This document shows positions 1 to 10,407 of a stretch of DNA of 64,000 nt, one piece after another. The stretch is from positions 3,071,654-3,135,653 of the forward strand of contig UYJD01000001.1 in assembly GCA_900618795.1 (NCBI GenBank), in the 5' to 3' direction. Position 1 is the first letter of the stretch; every line of letters begins with the position of its first letter. This DNA is from Cyanodermella asteris (taxonomy: Eukaryota > Ascomycota > Lecanoromycetes > Ostropales > Stictidaceae). The translations under genes and the position numbers were made by a program. The notes beneath the pieces are model-generated. The model was not told where the DNA came from and searched no databases. It saw nothing but the letters and a program-made list of their open reading frames with translations.

Positions 1-10
1 CATCGTGGAT

Positions 11-46
11 GGCATTGGCATGGGCATGGACATGGACATGGACATG
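11..46. repeat. Short hexamer tandem repeat at window edge
   Basis: Six consecutive units of a GGCATG/GACATG hexamer. Read on the plus strand in frame 2 they give a Met-Gly/Met-Asp run in a frame that stays open from the window edge to a stop at 95-97, so they could be the tail of a gene that starts outside the window. The opposite strand is also open here, so strand and coding status are undecided. Confidence 0.5.
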
Positions 47-97
47 GGTGGTCCGACTTGTTTGACGCTTGAAGGGCTTGACGGGACCGAAGTTTGA

Positions 98-1058
98 AGA
101 ACCGGGATGGTCTTTGATTTCTTGCACGGCATCTGGGCGCCATTTTGATTGAAAGGGCGATGGATGAAACCTGGGCACCTCCAAGACGGGCGAAGAGTCG
201 GGCGGCGATTGGCCGGCCAGCGCTTCCAGTCTGCAATCGAAGCTTTGCCGGCCGCATTGCTCTTGCCCTTTTTGCACTTCTGCGCGCTGACTGGATGCAC
301 GGCAGTCTCGCCCGTCGCGCCTTCCTCCAACGCTCAGGCCTGACGCGCAAGGAACAGGAAAGAGTCAACTGGGAAGAGACAACGTTTTCTTCGAATCCGC
401 TTCCTTCTCTCCCACTCCGTACCCACCGCAGTAATATGCTCAACACGTTTCACCACGCCTCCGTGACTTGCAGGGCCGTGAAATCATGAAGCGTTTCCTC
501 CTCCTCCGTTGATCCTCCCGGCGAGCAACCCAACTCCCCCCCGTTGCATTCACTCAACCCGCCGCTACCACCCAGCTCTCTCTCCTCTTCCTCTGCGCCG
601 ACCTCAAACATACAGCCAAGTGCTGCTGGACTTTCCTCCTTCTCCTCCTCTTCGCTCTAGCCAACGGAGCTGTTGTAGCCTCCATCCGTGGCCGCCCTCC
701 TGGAGCTGGTACTCGTTGCCTTTTCTTTCTGTGAATAGCCCCCAAGGCTCCTTGCTTGATTCGTCCTCGACCGGACCCATTCTTTTGCATCTGTCTCAGA
801 CACATAACCCCACAGTGCCTGCTAGGCGATCAATCTATCAAACGCTCTGAAGCCTCACCGCACTCTTTCTTAACTGCCATTGATCAGGATCAGCTTCCAC
901 GGCCAGTATTCTTTCCACAATTCGAGGCCCACGGCTCTACATCCTCCAAGGCGCAATCCATTGGCTTCCTGACTCCATCGACCGCAGGCTTCGTCGTCCT
1001 GCCTTCTTCTCCTAGGGGCCATTGTAGCTCTATGCTATAAATCGACCTCTTCGGACAA
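98..1058. other. Intergenic region upstream of the EGF-like gene
   Basis: No convincing gene. Short open frames here lack any recognisable domain. The stretch from about 500 to 1050 is rich in pyrimidine tracts on the plus strand, as is common for promoters and 5' leaders of filamentous fungi, and probably serves the gene starting at 1059. Confidence 0.5.
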
Positions 1059-3584
1059 ATGAGTGAGAGCGGCAGCAGACGCCCTGATTACCGCGAGCGC
1101 ATACGTCTTGCTCGCGAGCGAGTCGAAGCCGCGGAGAGGGAATCTTCACAAGCAAGACACCCCGATGGCGACTCGACAGATCGTCAGTTGCAGGCCTCAT
1201 CTGCTTCAGGTCCTCGTCCGTCGCAGATGCAAGGGAGATCGCAGGCCCCACAGTCCATTTACAGGCCGACGGGTCCATCTCCATGGACCTCAGGCGGGTC
1301 TCAAGAGCAGCTAGAGCACACGCAGACCACCTCTCGTCCACCGCCTCGACCTTACCGGCCGGATCACAATTCATGGTTCGCAACTGGTGGAGCTCCTGCG
1401 CCTAATGACTCGGCTCGGCCCAACCAACCAGCTTCGCAGAGGCAGATGGATACATCGCGCGCTCAGACTGACTCCTCCTACTCACAGTCCGAGGCCACCG
1501 AGAACTCAGACACCGCTGGTCCTCCTCGCGCTTCATATGTCAGCCATCCTAGTCACCACACGAGTCATCAGCCGAGTGTCTCTTCAATAGGCGACATCCC
1601 GGACTTTCCTGTACCACAACACGAACAACTCTACCAATCTCCTCCCACTTCCGCGCCTCAACCCGCACCCGTCCATCCAAGACGCACCTCAAACTACGCG
1701 CCCCCTCCATCGGCGTCGGCACGACGGGCTCCGTCTTCGCTGTACTCGCAACAACATTCTTACGTCTCGCCTATTCTGGAAGAGAGCCCTCAGTCCACCC
1801 CACGTGACGCACGCTTTTCCCTAACGGCCCCGTCCGACCACGCTTTGGACACTGTGGATGAGGACGCTGAGCACATTTTCCTCCAGGACCCCAGTGATGA
1901 CAGCAACCAGAATATGCTGGATTCGGATTCTGACATGGCACTTTATTCTCCAGGACTTGTTCGCCAGGCCAGCTACGGTAGAAAGGCCAAGCCCTCTCTC
2001 ACTCTTGTACGATCTGGAAGCAGCTCGGCCAGGAAAGGAGTTAGTCCACGAAGCATGTCGGAACAGCCAACACCTACGGCGGCCAAGCATCAGACAGCCA
2101 GGACAGTTTTCAGTACCTTGACGCCTGGCTTCGTTCCATCACCTCCATCGCCTGTAGTCCAAAACAGCACCGCCGTCTCTTCAGAACAGGGTGATCCAAG
2201 GAGCAATACCTCACCCGCGCGCTCGGTCTCTCCGCTAAGTCCTCTAACACCGGTTGTGGAGAGGATCATTGGGGGTCTCGAAAAGGGTGGTGCGCTTAGG
2301 GAGGGTGTTCCGGCACCTCAGATACTCGAAGCAGATGGGTCAGAAGCTAGGCCCCAGCCCGTGTGCACTGCCAACAAGGAAGACAGAGTCAGCACTACCA
2401 GCCTGGCAGATCTCATTCGCCGAGCTACCAAGGTGCGGACAAACCTGGATCGTGGCAAAACAGCCAGCCGTCTGGGCATGCTCGATATGTTCGGTCGCAG
2501 CAAAGACAAGTTGAACACGTACGAGAAAGGCGACAGAGCGAGCATGAGCGACTCCATGAGTGGTATGATCGGGTGGCTGCCTCCGCATGCATCAGGGCCG
2601 GAACCTATGTGGACGGACAAGGGTCTAGGCGACGGTGAACCAACTCGGCAGGCCGTCAAGAAGCGAGTACGCAAGAACAGGCGCAAGCGCTGCTGTGGCA
2701 TGCCAACGTGGTTGTTTTTCCTCGTTCTTGTCCTCATCATCGCCTGCATTGCGGCGGCCATCATTGTGCCTGTCGAGCTTTTGGTCGTACCACGGCAGAA
2801 CGCAGGCAGTGGTGCCACGCTAGCCAATTGTCCGGCCCAAAACGAGTGCCAGAACGGGGGTATTACCGTCGTTTCACAGAGTCTTTGCAGCTGTGCATGT
2901 GTCGATGGGTTTACTGGTGTACACTGCGAAAGTGCGCCGCCTACCGATGGATCTTGCGCCAATGACACAACTGGTGTTCCCGATGCTCCCGGCAATAACA
3001 CAATGGGTTCCGCCATCCCGCGACTGATCTCTGGCTCCGCTAAGAACTTCAGTATCAGCTTGAACGCCACCAAACTTGTGGGCGCATTCAGCCATCTCGA
3101 TATGAGTTGCGGCGCAGAGAACAGTCTGGTCACGTTCGATGGTAAAGCCATGAAGCGATCCGAGGACGACAAGAAATATCAGCATGTGCCTGTTCCAACT
3201 GCAGCTGCGAAGCTGTCTCCTTCCAGGATCAAGCGCAATAACCCGTCAGGCGTAGTCACAGTCTCTGGTTTGGCACTTGCTCCCTCAGCTACAGCAACGG
3301 GCGGCAATTCCACCGGGGCATCTCCGTCGACAAACAGTTCGAGTACGTCAGCGGAGGGCAGTAGTGTGTTCTATGACTTTGCTCGTATTGCACTTCTGTT
3401 CATCTTGCAAGAGACCGGTGACTACACCACGGCCATCAACGCACAAAAGAATCTCACCACGATTTTGATGAACTCTCCAATTACCGGCACAATCCAGCTT
3501 AACAGCACTGTCAGTATCGACGTTGGACGCGGCTCGATCGATTTCAATCATCAACAATATGGAGGCCGTCTTGCATCAGCTTGA
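1059..3584 (+). CDS. Single-pass membrane protein with EGF-like domain
   Basis: Uninterrupted frame of 841 residues starting at an ATG with AAA before it. Residues 1 to about 530 are Ser/Pro/Gln-rich and disordered. A strongly basic stretch (KKRVRKNRRKRCCG) directly precedes one hydrophobic helix at about residues 548-573, so the long N-terminus should be cytosolic and the C-terminus outside (type II-like). Just after the helix, about residues 585-621, is a six-cysteine EGF-like module with CxNGG, CSCAC and a closing GFTGVHC. The C-terminal 220 residues carry several N-glycosylation sequons and a Ser/Thr-rich patch, then a short conserved-looking segment. Filamentous ascomycetes encode proteins of this architecture, mostly undescribed; a surface sensor or adhesion role is inference. 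The opposite strand also has a long open frame (2318-3172), which is a shadow. Confidence 0.85.
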   Translation: MSESGSRRPDYRERIRLARERVEAAERESSQARHPDGDSTDRQLQASSASGPRPSQMQGRSQAPQSIYRPTGPSPWTSGGSQEQLEHTQTTSRPPPRPYRPDHNSWFATGGAPAPNDSARPNQPASQRQMDTSRAQTDSSYSQSEATENSDTAGPPRASYVSHPSHHTSHQPSVSSIGDIPDFPVPQHEQLYQSPPTSAPQPAPVHPRRTSNYAPPPSASARRAPSSLYSQQHSYVSPILEESPQSTPRDARFSLTAPSDHALDTVDEDAEHIFLQDPSDDSNQNMLDSDSDMALYSPGLVRQASYGRKAKPSLTLVRSGSSSARKGVSPRSMSEQPTPTAAKHQTARTVFSTLTPGFVPSPPSPVVQNSTAVSSEQGDPRSNTSPARSVSPLSPLTPVVERIIGGLEKGGALREGVPAPQILEADGSEARPQPVCTANKEDRVSTTSLADLIRRATKVRTNLDRGKTASRLGMLDMFGRSKDKLNTYEKGDRASMSDSMSGMIGWLPPHASGPEPMWTDKGLGDGEPTRQAVKKRVRKNRRKRCCGMPTWLFFLVLVLIIACIAAAIIVPVELLVVPRQNAGSGATLANCPAQNECQNGGITVVSQSLCSCACVDGFTGVHCESAPPTDGSCANDTTGVPDAPGNNTMGSAIPRLISGSAKNFSISLNATKLVGAFSHLDMSCGAENSLVTFDGKAMKRSEDDKKYQHVPVPTAAAKLSPSRIKRNNPSGVVTVSGLALAPSATATGGNSTGASPSTNSSSTSAEGSSVFYDFARIALLFILQETGDYTTAINAQKNLTTILMNSPITGTIQLNSTVSIDVGRGSIDFNHQQYGGRLASA

Positions 3585-3993
3585 AGTTGATGCACGTCTG
3601 GCAAACGACATGTCGTTGTTTCATTAGGATTCAAGTAACACAGCACAGCGCACACTTCTCTGGCGGGCTCGTCTACAATGCCGAGCGAATTCCTGCTACA
3701 TCATCTAATGACGGCACGTATTGATGCACATTTGGGCGGTCGGCGTTTGCGAAGACTTCATGTTTACATATACCCCCAGAGCCAAAACGGCCTTTTGTTC
3801 TCACTGAGCAAAAGTACATTCGAATGTGACGAGAGATGCTTCTTGGTAGATGAAAACAAAGACATAATGAAAAAAATTGAAACACTATCATACGTGGATC
3901 GTATTTTGACGGTTGAAATAACCCGTGATTCGTTTATGAGATTGTTTCTATTCTTGATCCGCTTTTGGGACCGTCTAGGGCTAATCTGCAGAC
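3585..3993. other. Convergent 3' region
   Basis: Space between two genes whose 3' ends face each other. It is more AT-rich than its neighbours, as expected for 3' UTRs and polyadenylation sites. No gene or recognisable element seen. Confidence 0.5.
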
Positions 3994-4887
3994 TCATTGA
4001 TCCGGGTTTGGGTCCACCAGGGAACTTTCTGCAGCTTTCTTGATCCGCTTCCTCGTTCTCCGGATGTCCAGTTCTAGCCTCTGTAGCTCTGCATCCGTCG
4101 CGACGCCCTCTATCCAACTCTCCACGGCCTTGCCAAACGACCCTTGTGCAGCTCTCAAAGCCGGTGGAACAAGGATCCCAAACTGCCTGATTGGATCTCG
4201 AGGGAGATCTGATCCATCATCATTGCCTCCGACATCTGCACCGACTGCAGCGGGAGTTGAATCTCGCGTCTTTGGAGGTGTCGGAAGCTGAGCATCGACA
4301 TCATCATCACCGCTCCCACCGTCTTCAGCGGCGCCTCCTTTGACGTCGGTCTCATCTCGCTCCGGACCAAACACGTCCGTCCCTTCGACCGGCGGTCGTT
4401 TCGAGTCCCGTTCCACGGCCTGTTCTTCCGCACCACTCTCGGCCCCTGCGTCGACCTCCTTTGCCTTCCCCTTTGCCGCCTCCGCCGCCGCCGTAGTAGT
4501 AGTAGCCTTCTCGGTCGTCGTGCTCGTCTTCACTTTCCTAGATCCCGTCGCCGTCGCCGTAGGTAATCGCCTCGCCCGAAATCCGAAACATCCGTTCTGG
4601 CCGCCGCCTCTGTCCTCGCTGCCGCCGCCGTCGGTTCCATCCTCGGACGATGCCGGCCCGTCCGCGTAGTCTAGGATCAGCGATGCGCGCGCCTTGTCGT
4701 CGTAGAAGTCCCGGCCGTAGCGGGTCCGGTTCGGAGAGCGGAAATTCGCTTCGGCGAGAGAGAAGAGGCCGGTGCGGAAGTGCGTTTCGGCGGTGCCGCG
4801 GAGGGTTTGGTGCGTGTGGAGGAGGTGGAGGTAGCGGGTTAGGAGGGTGTTGAGGTGGGCTGTGAGGTCGGGGGGAGAGGTGGACAT
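3994..4887 (-). CDS. VMA22: V-ATPase assembly factor VMA22/CCDC115-like
   Basis: Single exon of 297 residues. The N-terminal 60 residues match the Vma22/CCDC115 signature: a helical LNTLLTRYLHLLHTHQTLRG stretch followed by LAEANF and RYGRDFYDD. The C-terminal 65 residues hold the second conserved block (DPIRQFGILVPPALRAAQ, then a basic helix). The middle, about residues 75-230, is low-complexity Glu/Asp/Ala/Thr-rich linker. In yeast Vma22 sits at the endoplasmic reticulum with Vma12 and Vma21 and helps assemble the V0 sector of the vacuolar proton pump. This protein is longer than yeast Vma22 because of the linker. It is divergent from the next gene with a 411 bp shared promoter. Confidence 0.82.
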   Translation of the reverse strand: MSTSPPDLTAHLNTLLTRYLHLLHTHQTLRGTAETHFRTGLFSLAEANFRSPNRTRYGRDFYDDKARASLILDYADGPASSEDGTDGGGSEDRGGGQNGCFGFRARRLPTATATGSRKVKTSTTTEKATTTTAAAEAAKGKAKEVDAGAESGAEEQAVERDSKRPPVEGTDVFGPERDETDVKGGAAEDGGSGDDDVDAQLPTPPKTRDSTPAAVGADVGGNDDGSDLPRDPIRQFGILVPPALRAAQGSFGKAVESWIEGVATDAELQRLELDIRRTRKRIKKAAESSLVDPNPDQ

Positions 4888-5298
4888 TGTGAGTGAGTTT
4901 GATGGAGTTGGAGAGACAGCGGCGGGTTGGGTTGGTATATGTATGTATGAATGTTAGGTCGAAACGGGTGTTGGAAGGCAGCGGTTGTAGGTCGGGCCAG
5001 AGCTTGTTTTCGGGAGATGTTGGATGGTGGAATTTTGGAAGAGCTAGTTTACATGGTTGGATTAGAGAGATTGGTGCTTTGATATCGAGCGGACGTCTGT
5101 CCTCGCATCAGTTGCGAGTATTGCATGTACTTGGGCGAATTGGTGAGCTCTACGAAAGCTTCCCAAAAAGGCAGGTCGAAGAACTTCAAGCTCAGCATTC
5201 GACCGCGCTCAATCATCTACCGCTTTCCTTTTGCACACCACACCACTCATGCCACCAATGGAGGTCACATCCCAACGATTCTCCCAGTGACCTCCACA
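4888..5298. promoter_or_regulatory. Divergent promoter between VMA22-like and mitochondrial protein genes
   Basis: The only non-coding DNA between two divergently transcribed genes, so it must hold both promoters. The frame on the right is open from 5125, but its first codons fit an untranslated leader better than protein. No specific factor site is claimed. Confidence 0.5.
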
Positions 5299-7251
5299 AT
5301 GCTCTCATCAACGGCGCGACGAGCGCGCCGCCTCCGGCCCACGGCAAGCTCATCACCACACGCACCGGCCAAACATGCACACCAACCACTCTCCCGACCC
5401 TTCACCCGCAACTCCCAACTCCTCCTCATCTCCCGCCCTCATTCGCGACCTCAACTCCCCTACCTCTACACCCGACCCTCATCGTCGCCCTTCCAGCAAC
5501 ACCTCACCCGTCTCTTGACGACGGAAACCCGCAAAGTAATAAAGGACACCGTCATCGGCGCCATCCGCCTGAACATCTACTTCTGGGCCGCCGTGGCGCT
5601 CGGCTCCATAACATGGATGGGCTGGCGGCACGAAACGCAGGAAGCAAAGACGCCCACCCCGCACGATTGGAGCTGGTGGACGAGGTGGCACTTCCGCGAG
5701 GCGAAGGAGAAGCAGTTTCCGCATCAGCTGCAGGGGTTTCAGGCGCCGGACTGGGTGCACGTGGCGGGGGAGATGGGCAAAGTGATAAGCCGACTCGAGG
5801 ACCCGGAAATTGACGGGCAGGCAATCACGTCTGCGTTGGGGGAGGGCGAAGGGGCGATCTTGGTCCCCGGCGTGGGCAAGACGGGGAGTGATATTTCGGC
5901 GAAGAGCGAGCCGTGGCGGAGAGGGTATTTTCAGGCGCTGATGACGGCGGGGTTGGCGGCGGAGCATGTCGAGGGGTACGTCAAGGATATGGCACGGGAT
6001 GGGAGGGTTTTCCCCGGAGATGTGGTGCTGGGACCGTCGAATCCGCGGCCGAGGCCGATGCCGTTGACGAAGAGGGGGATCGAGGAGGCGCCGAAAGAGG
6101 AGAATTGCGAGACTTTCTTTGAGCTGCCGCAAGTCTACTATATGAGAATCCTGACCACGAGGGGGTTCAGTAATGATCAGAAGTTGCAGGCTGCGCTGGC
6201 GCATGCGGATTGGCTTAGTGCGAAAGGATTGAGTGGTAGTGCAAGGGATATGTACGATTGGGCGTTGGATATCGCAGGCAATGGCTACGAAGCCGGTCAG
6301 GAGATTCCAGTCGACAAGGAGACGGGCGTCCTGTCGATCGGATCATCGCCGGTGACTTCGAATCTCCTCACAGCTACGACAGCACTCGCCGTACACCTTG
6401 CCAGAAGCGGCGAGCCGACAGCAGCACTCCCATCTTTCCTCTCGATCCTACAAGTCCAACGCCAACTCCCCTCCGGCCGCCAACACTCCGACTCCGCCAC
6501 CTCCGACGAAACCAAATCACCCTGGGGGATCCTTTCCTCCATAATCACAGAAAACCCGTATCCTCCCCCTCCCCCCTCCGGCGACCAGCCCGCCACCCGC
6601 ACCGCCGACTCCGCCTGCAACGAAGCCGGCACCCTAGCACACATCGGCGAAGTCCTCTACACAACACCGGGCTCACATCTGCCGCCCGCCCTCCTCTCTC
6701 GCTCCCCCGCCTCGAGCTCCAACGCAATCGAGCCGACTCCCGCCCAAGCTGCCGGCATGGCGTGGACGAAACAGGCCGTCGATCTAGCCGAGGAATCTCT
6801 CGAAGCGCTGTGTGGCCGCGACAAGTATCGGGCCATCACGCCGGGTACGAAGAGCACGGCGAGCAGCCCGCAGAAGGAATTGGGCATTAGTGGGGAAGAG
6901 TTGTTGAGAGCCAAGGAGGCGTGTGCGGCGTGCTTGGAGATGGCGATGGTGAATTGGGAGATGATGGTGGGGAGGTTAGCGGAGAGGGAGGTTCAAATCT
7001 CGAAGGCGAGAGCTGTGAAGTCGGGCTCTGCGAGTGTCACTGACGGGATTGTGTCGGGTGGGGAGAGGCCCGTCGAGCAAAAAAGCGGATCGTGGTTTGG
7101 TTTCGGTGGATCTCGGCGCACCGACGATGCGACGGCTGGGAATAAGCCGGTGGGAAAGTGGATGGAAGAGGCGGGCACCGTTGTGCATGAGCGCAAGACG
7201 GACATTAGGCAGATGCTGAGAGAGGAGAAGCTGCCAATGCGACAGCTGTGA
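5299..7251 (+). CDS. Conserved mitochondrial-type membrane protein, function unknown
   Basis: 650 residues from the ATG at 5299 (CCACA before it). The first 75 residues are rich in Arg, Ser and Leu with almost no acids, which is a mitochondrial targeting sequence. A membrane helix follows at about residues 87-107 (near LNIYFWAAVALGSITWMGW), then a motif with paired Trp residues (DWSWWTRWHF). The rest is mostly helical and may contain degenerate TPR-like repeats. I believe homologues in ascomycetes are often labelled 'MFS maltose permease', which is wrong for this layout: there is one clear membrane segment, not twelve. An inner-membrane protein facing the intermembrane space or matrix is inference. 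It ends 90 bp from the stop of the convergent gene. The open frame starts at 5125, but that start would bury the targeting signal behind 58 residues. Confidence 0.72.
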   Translation: MLSSTARRARRLRPTASSSPHAPAKHAHQPLSRPFTRNSQLLLISRPHSRPQLPYLYTRPSSSPFQQHLTRLLTTETRKVIKDTVIGAIRLNIYFWAAVALGSITWMGWRHETQEAKTPTPHDWSWWTRWHFREAKEKQFPHQLQGFQAPDWVHVAGEMGKVISRLEDPEIDGQAITSALGEGEGAILVPGVGKTGSDISAKSEPWRRGYFQALMTAGLAAEHVEGYVKDMARDGRVFPGDVVLGPSNPRPRPMPLTKRGIEEAPKEENCETFFELPQVYYMRILTTRGFSNDQKLQAALAHADWLSAKGLSGSARDMYDWALDIAGNGYEAGQEIPVDKETGVLSIGSSPVTSNLLTATTALAVHLARSGEPTAALPSFLSILQVQRQLPSGRQHSDSATSDETKSPWGILSSIITENPYPPPPPSGDQPATRTADSACNEAGTLAHIGEVLYTTPGSHLPPALLSRSPASSSNAIEPTPAQAAGMAWTKQAVDLAEESLEALCGRDKYRAITPGTKSTASSPQKELGISGEELLRAKEACAACLEMAMVNWEMMVGRLAEREVQISKARAVKSGSASVTDGIVSGGERPVEQKSGSWFGFGGSRRTDDATAGNKPVGKWMEEAGTVVHERKTDIRQMLREEKLPMRQL

Positions 7252-7341
7252 GATTTCAGCTTTTCTTCAATGATACCCTCTTCAACGACATGAACATTTG
7301 TCGTATTTGCAGCCACTTTCTCTGCATCCACTGTTTCGTCC

Positions 7342-10223
7342 TCATAGACGCAGAACCCGCTCGATGGTGCTGCTATAAAAGTCATTCATCGTAAGTCTCG
7401 TAACGAGGGCTTGGAGGCCTGTCTCTTCTCTCCCAGCATATTCCTTCCGCTCTCCCAACCCCTTGCAGACGTTGACAAAAACGCCAGCCTGCTTCCGAAA
7501 GCTGTCATACATGTCCGCGGCCTTTGTCTCGTCGATGTCTCCTTGCACAGCGGCGAATCTGAGAATCAACCTCAAGATATCCTCAAACAGCACTCTGACC
7601 TTCTCATGCCGGTTCCTGAGCAGACAGGCAAACATTATGTTATCGAGTGTCTGCTCGTGCGTCCTTCTCACGTACGCGATGCCGCGGTCCTCGATGATAT
7701 TGCCCTGTTCTTTGGACAAGGCAGTTTCGAGCTCGGCAATGCTCTTCTGTAATTGCGTCCAATTCGAGCCGATGGCCGTGTTGAGGAGATAGTCGATGAA
7801 GCCGGTCACGAAGTGGTGTGCTGCATGTACGAATTTGGTGGCCGCGCCCTTCATCGGCGCGGCTCGAGAACTCTGCCTCAGACGTTGACGTGCGTGGTTC
7901 ACCACGAACACGAGACGGAACATTCGCAGCAACAGTCTCTGCACGGCGTCGTATTTCAGCAAGATGGATGGCGTGATGACCACATCGAGAGGCGGCGACG
8001 GCCTATACTGAACACGCAAGTCGAGCGCTTCGAGCGAACCCTGGTCGAGACAGCGTTCAATCTCCTCTTCGGACAGCTGCCGTAATGCAAAGCTCAGATC
8101 TCCGGGAAGTTCAGCTGAACGTGACGAAGAAGGCTCGTTCTCGAAGGCCGAGGTCAGGATTCCCATCAAGGCGAGTTGAAGTTCTGAGCTAGCTGGAGGC
8201 CAGGTGGACCTGCTGCCCAGCCTCAAGCCCATATTTCCGAATCTTGCTCTGCCCTTTGTCCGCTCGGCGGAAGCTAGTTCCAGGTCGAAGAGGGCCAGTG
8301 AGAGGCGTGTTGTGAACATGCCGTCGCTCATCAGCAAGAAACGGCTGAGGATGTTGAGGTGGTAGGTCAGGTGGAGAGGCCGTCCAGACTTTGGGTCGAA
8401 GCTGGGATCGAACAGCTGTTTCAGGCATGCGTGGTTGATGGTGCGGGCTCTGGCTGCCAGGATGGGTCGGAACGAGTGTGAGGCACTAACTGCGAATGTG
8501 GGTGAGCTACTCAAAGCGATTCTATCGTCTCCGGAAAACAGCTCATCCATGATATTCGCCAGCTCATCTTCGTTAGGCAGCGTTATGTGGCTCTCGAATA
8601 AGCTGTAGGTTTTGCCAAATGCGCGTGAAATATCAAAATCTGGATGTAGTTCCATCAGACCCATGTTCAGTGTCTCAGAGTCTGCAAGTTCCTGGATCGG
8701 CGCGGCCGCAGTGTGACCTGTCTTGCTTTCCGCGCTGAATATGTCTGGCCAGGAGAATTTCCATCTCAAGCTTCCGTTCCCAGCATCCATTCGGGACAAT
8801 GTAGAGACGCCCTGGCGATCCAAGAGTGACATGCCCTCGAAGATTTGCCGAACAAGTGCCCTGTCGGCGGTGCCGAACCACACAGGGAACAAAGCGTCTT
8901 CGTCTTCGTCGGGCTCTTCTCCAAGCTCGGCTTCTTCAGCGAGTGAAGAACGTAGAGATTCACTAGCCGCATCTAAAGGCCTGAGACCCACGCAAGCAGT
9001 GACGGCTCGCAACCAGGGGTCGGAAGCTCTCGTGATAATTCGTGCCATTATGGGTTTGAGGCATGTTTCTGACCGCTCTACCTCCTGGGCAAAGTCGAAC
9101 AAATACGTTAGCACCCTCTGATCTGTATTGAGTTTAATGAGTTCGCTCAGAATGCCGCGCAATAAGGTCAAGACCAGAAACGGTACCCTGAAAGCAGCTT
9201 GTAACTGCAGAAGGCTGCGGATGGGTTGTTTCGCAGTAACCTGCTTGTCCAGCTCCAACAAGATCGATGAGATTGTCTGAGCAGTAGCTACGCTAGTTGG
9301 AGGACATCTCTGCTTGCTATAGACGCGCGCAGCCTGCTTCTTCAAAGACCTTAGGAGCATACCGCATTGACCGAAGCGATCAAGGACGCTCTTGGTACAA
9401 TCTGGAGTCAAGCCATACATTCGTGGGTCTGGAATTCGAATGGAAAAGGTTCCATCGTTCTGGAAGACAAACAAGCTGGAGTCTCGGCCTAGACCCAGTT
9501 GGACGAGAGATTTGAGAAAGACGTGCGGCTTTACCGGTCGACCTAACGTCTTTGGCGGAAACTTTTGACGGATGGCCGTGTCAAAAGCGGCAACACCCGC
9601 TTCGCTGAGGTATCTGCATGGTTCTTTAAAGGCAGCATCGGCATACTGTTCCCACGACCGGCTCGGTGACTGTTTCGGTAGAGCAACATCCTCGGTCGAG
9701 ATGCTCCAGGTGTCGTTGGCTGGTGTGTTGTCGAATGACGCCTCGATTCGCTCTATTGATGGAGTCTCAGGAATGATTCCAAGCCAGTGTGTATCGTCGG
9801 TCTTTGGCAACGTGTAGCTATCGTCAAAGCTGATGCCGAGGTCCGGCCATTCAGTCCGAATTTGGCCTGCTCAATCTGATTAGCTGTGAGCAAGCAGAGT
9901 TTGAGCTTTGAACTTATCAAATAGAATTCACAGAGTTTGGAAGCAGATCGATACCTGAAAGTTGAGATAATGAGACCATTTCTCGCCTCGAAAGGTTGCA
10001 GTAATAGGCAGCTATCAATACAACCCGCAGTTTCGAATATTCGTGCGAAACAAAAGCAAGCATGTTCTGATACATTACATCGACAAAAGAGCAACAAGCC
10101 GTCTCTGTGCGTACCTATTTCCGGGATTATTGGAATTCCGGGACTCGGGTTTTGGATCAGCAAAGATGATTTTGCCCACAGATCGGGGCTGGCAAAAGGA
10201 TCACCCTTTTCAACTTCGTCCAT
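7342..10223 (-). CDS. Gamma-tubulin complex component, GCP6/Alp16-like (Spc97/Spc98 family)
   Basis: Two exons: 10223-10115 and 9866-7342, with a 248 bp intron (donor GTACGC, acceptor GAGCAG). The split Gly codon and the joined sequence (PEIG then QIRTEWPDLG) keep the frame; the product is 877 residues. The large exon shows the Spc97/Spc98 family: an N-terminal GRIP1-type helical region, then a C-terminal GRIP2 region with FVTGFIDYLLNTAIGSNW and DRGIAYVRRTHEQTLDNIMF. The N-terminal DPFASPDLW segment resembles fungal GCP6 (Alp16 in fission yeast), so GCP6 is favoured over GCP4/5. The protein is expected in the gamma-tubulin ring complex at spindle pole bodies, nucleating microtubules. There is no ATG at the 5' end of the main exon, which demands the first exon; an in-frame ATG at 10346 is an alternative start. 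Three MluI boxes lie 129-184 bp upstream. Confidence 0.82.
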
Positions 10224-10351
10224 GGCGAGTCGAGCATAGGAGCTCAACAGCTCATGTAGATATGCACAGAAACGTGAGGATTCATTGAAGCATAACGCAT
10301 CCTCTGTATGCTCAAAATGAGAGTTCGCTATGGGCGCGGTAATCAATTCGA

Positions 10352-10407
10352 ACGCGTGTGCATGGTGATTGATCGACTTGACGCGTATTGACCGGTGATG
10401 AACGCGT
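10352..10407. promoter_or_regulatory. Cluster of three MluI cell-cycle boxes (ACGCGT)
   Basis: Perfect palindromic ACGCGT occurs at 10352-10357, 10381-10386 and 10402-10407, that is three copies in 56 bp. In ascomycetes this is the core MCB site bound by the MBF/DSC1 factor (Mbp1- or Cdc10-type proteins), which drives G1/S genes. The cluster lies just upstream of the gamma-tubulin complex gene read leftwards. Single ACGCGT copies occur by chance roughly once per 4 kb, so the clustering is what matters. Confidence 0.6.

Noticed and set aside
2318-3172. 284-codon minus-strand frame
   Set aside because: It lies entirely opposite the EGF-like gene, which has a clear membrane helix and cysteine module; the minus-strand product has no domain.
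5125-5298. Upstream extension of the mitochondrial protein
   Set aside because: It would place 58 unrelated residues before a clean targeting sequence; the ATG at 5299 fits better.
5479-6204. 241-codon minus-strand frame
   Set aside because: Arg/Pro-rich shadow of the mitochondrial protein gene.
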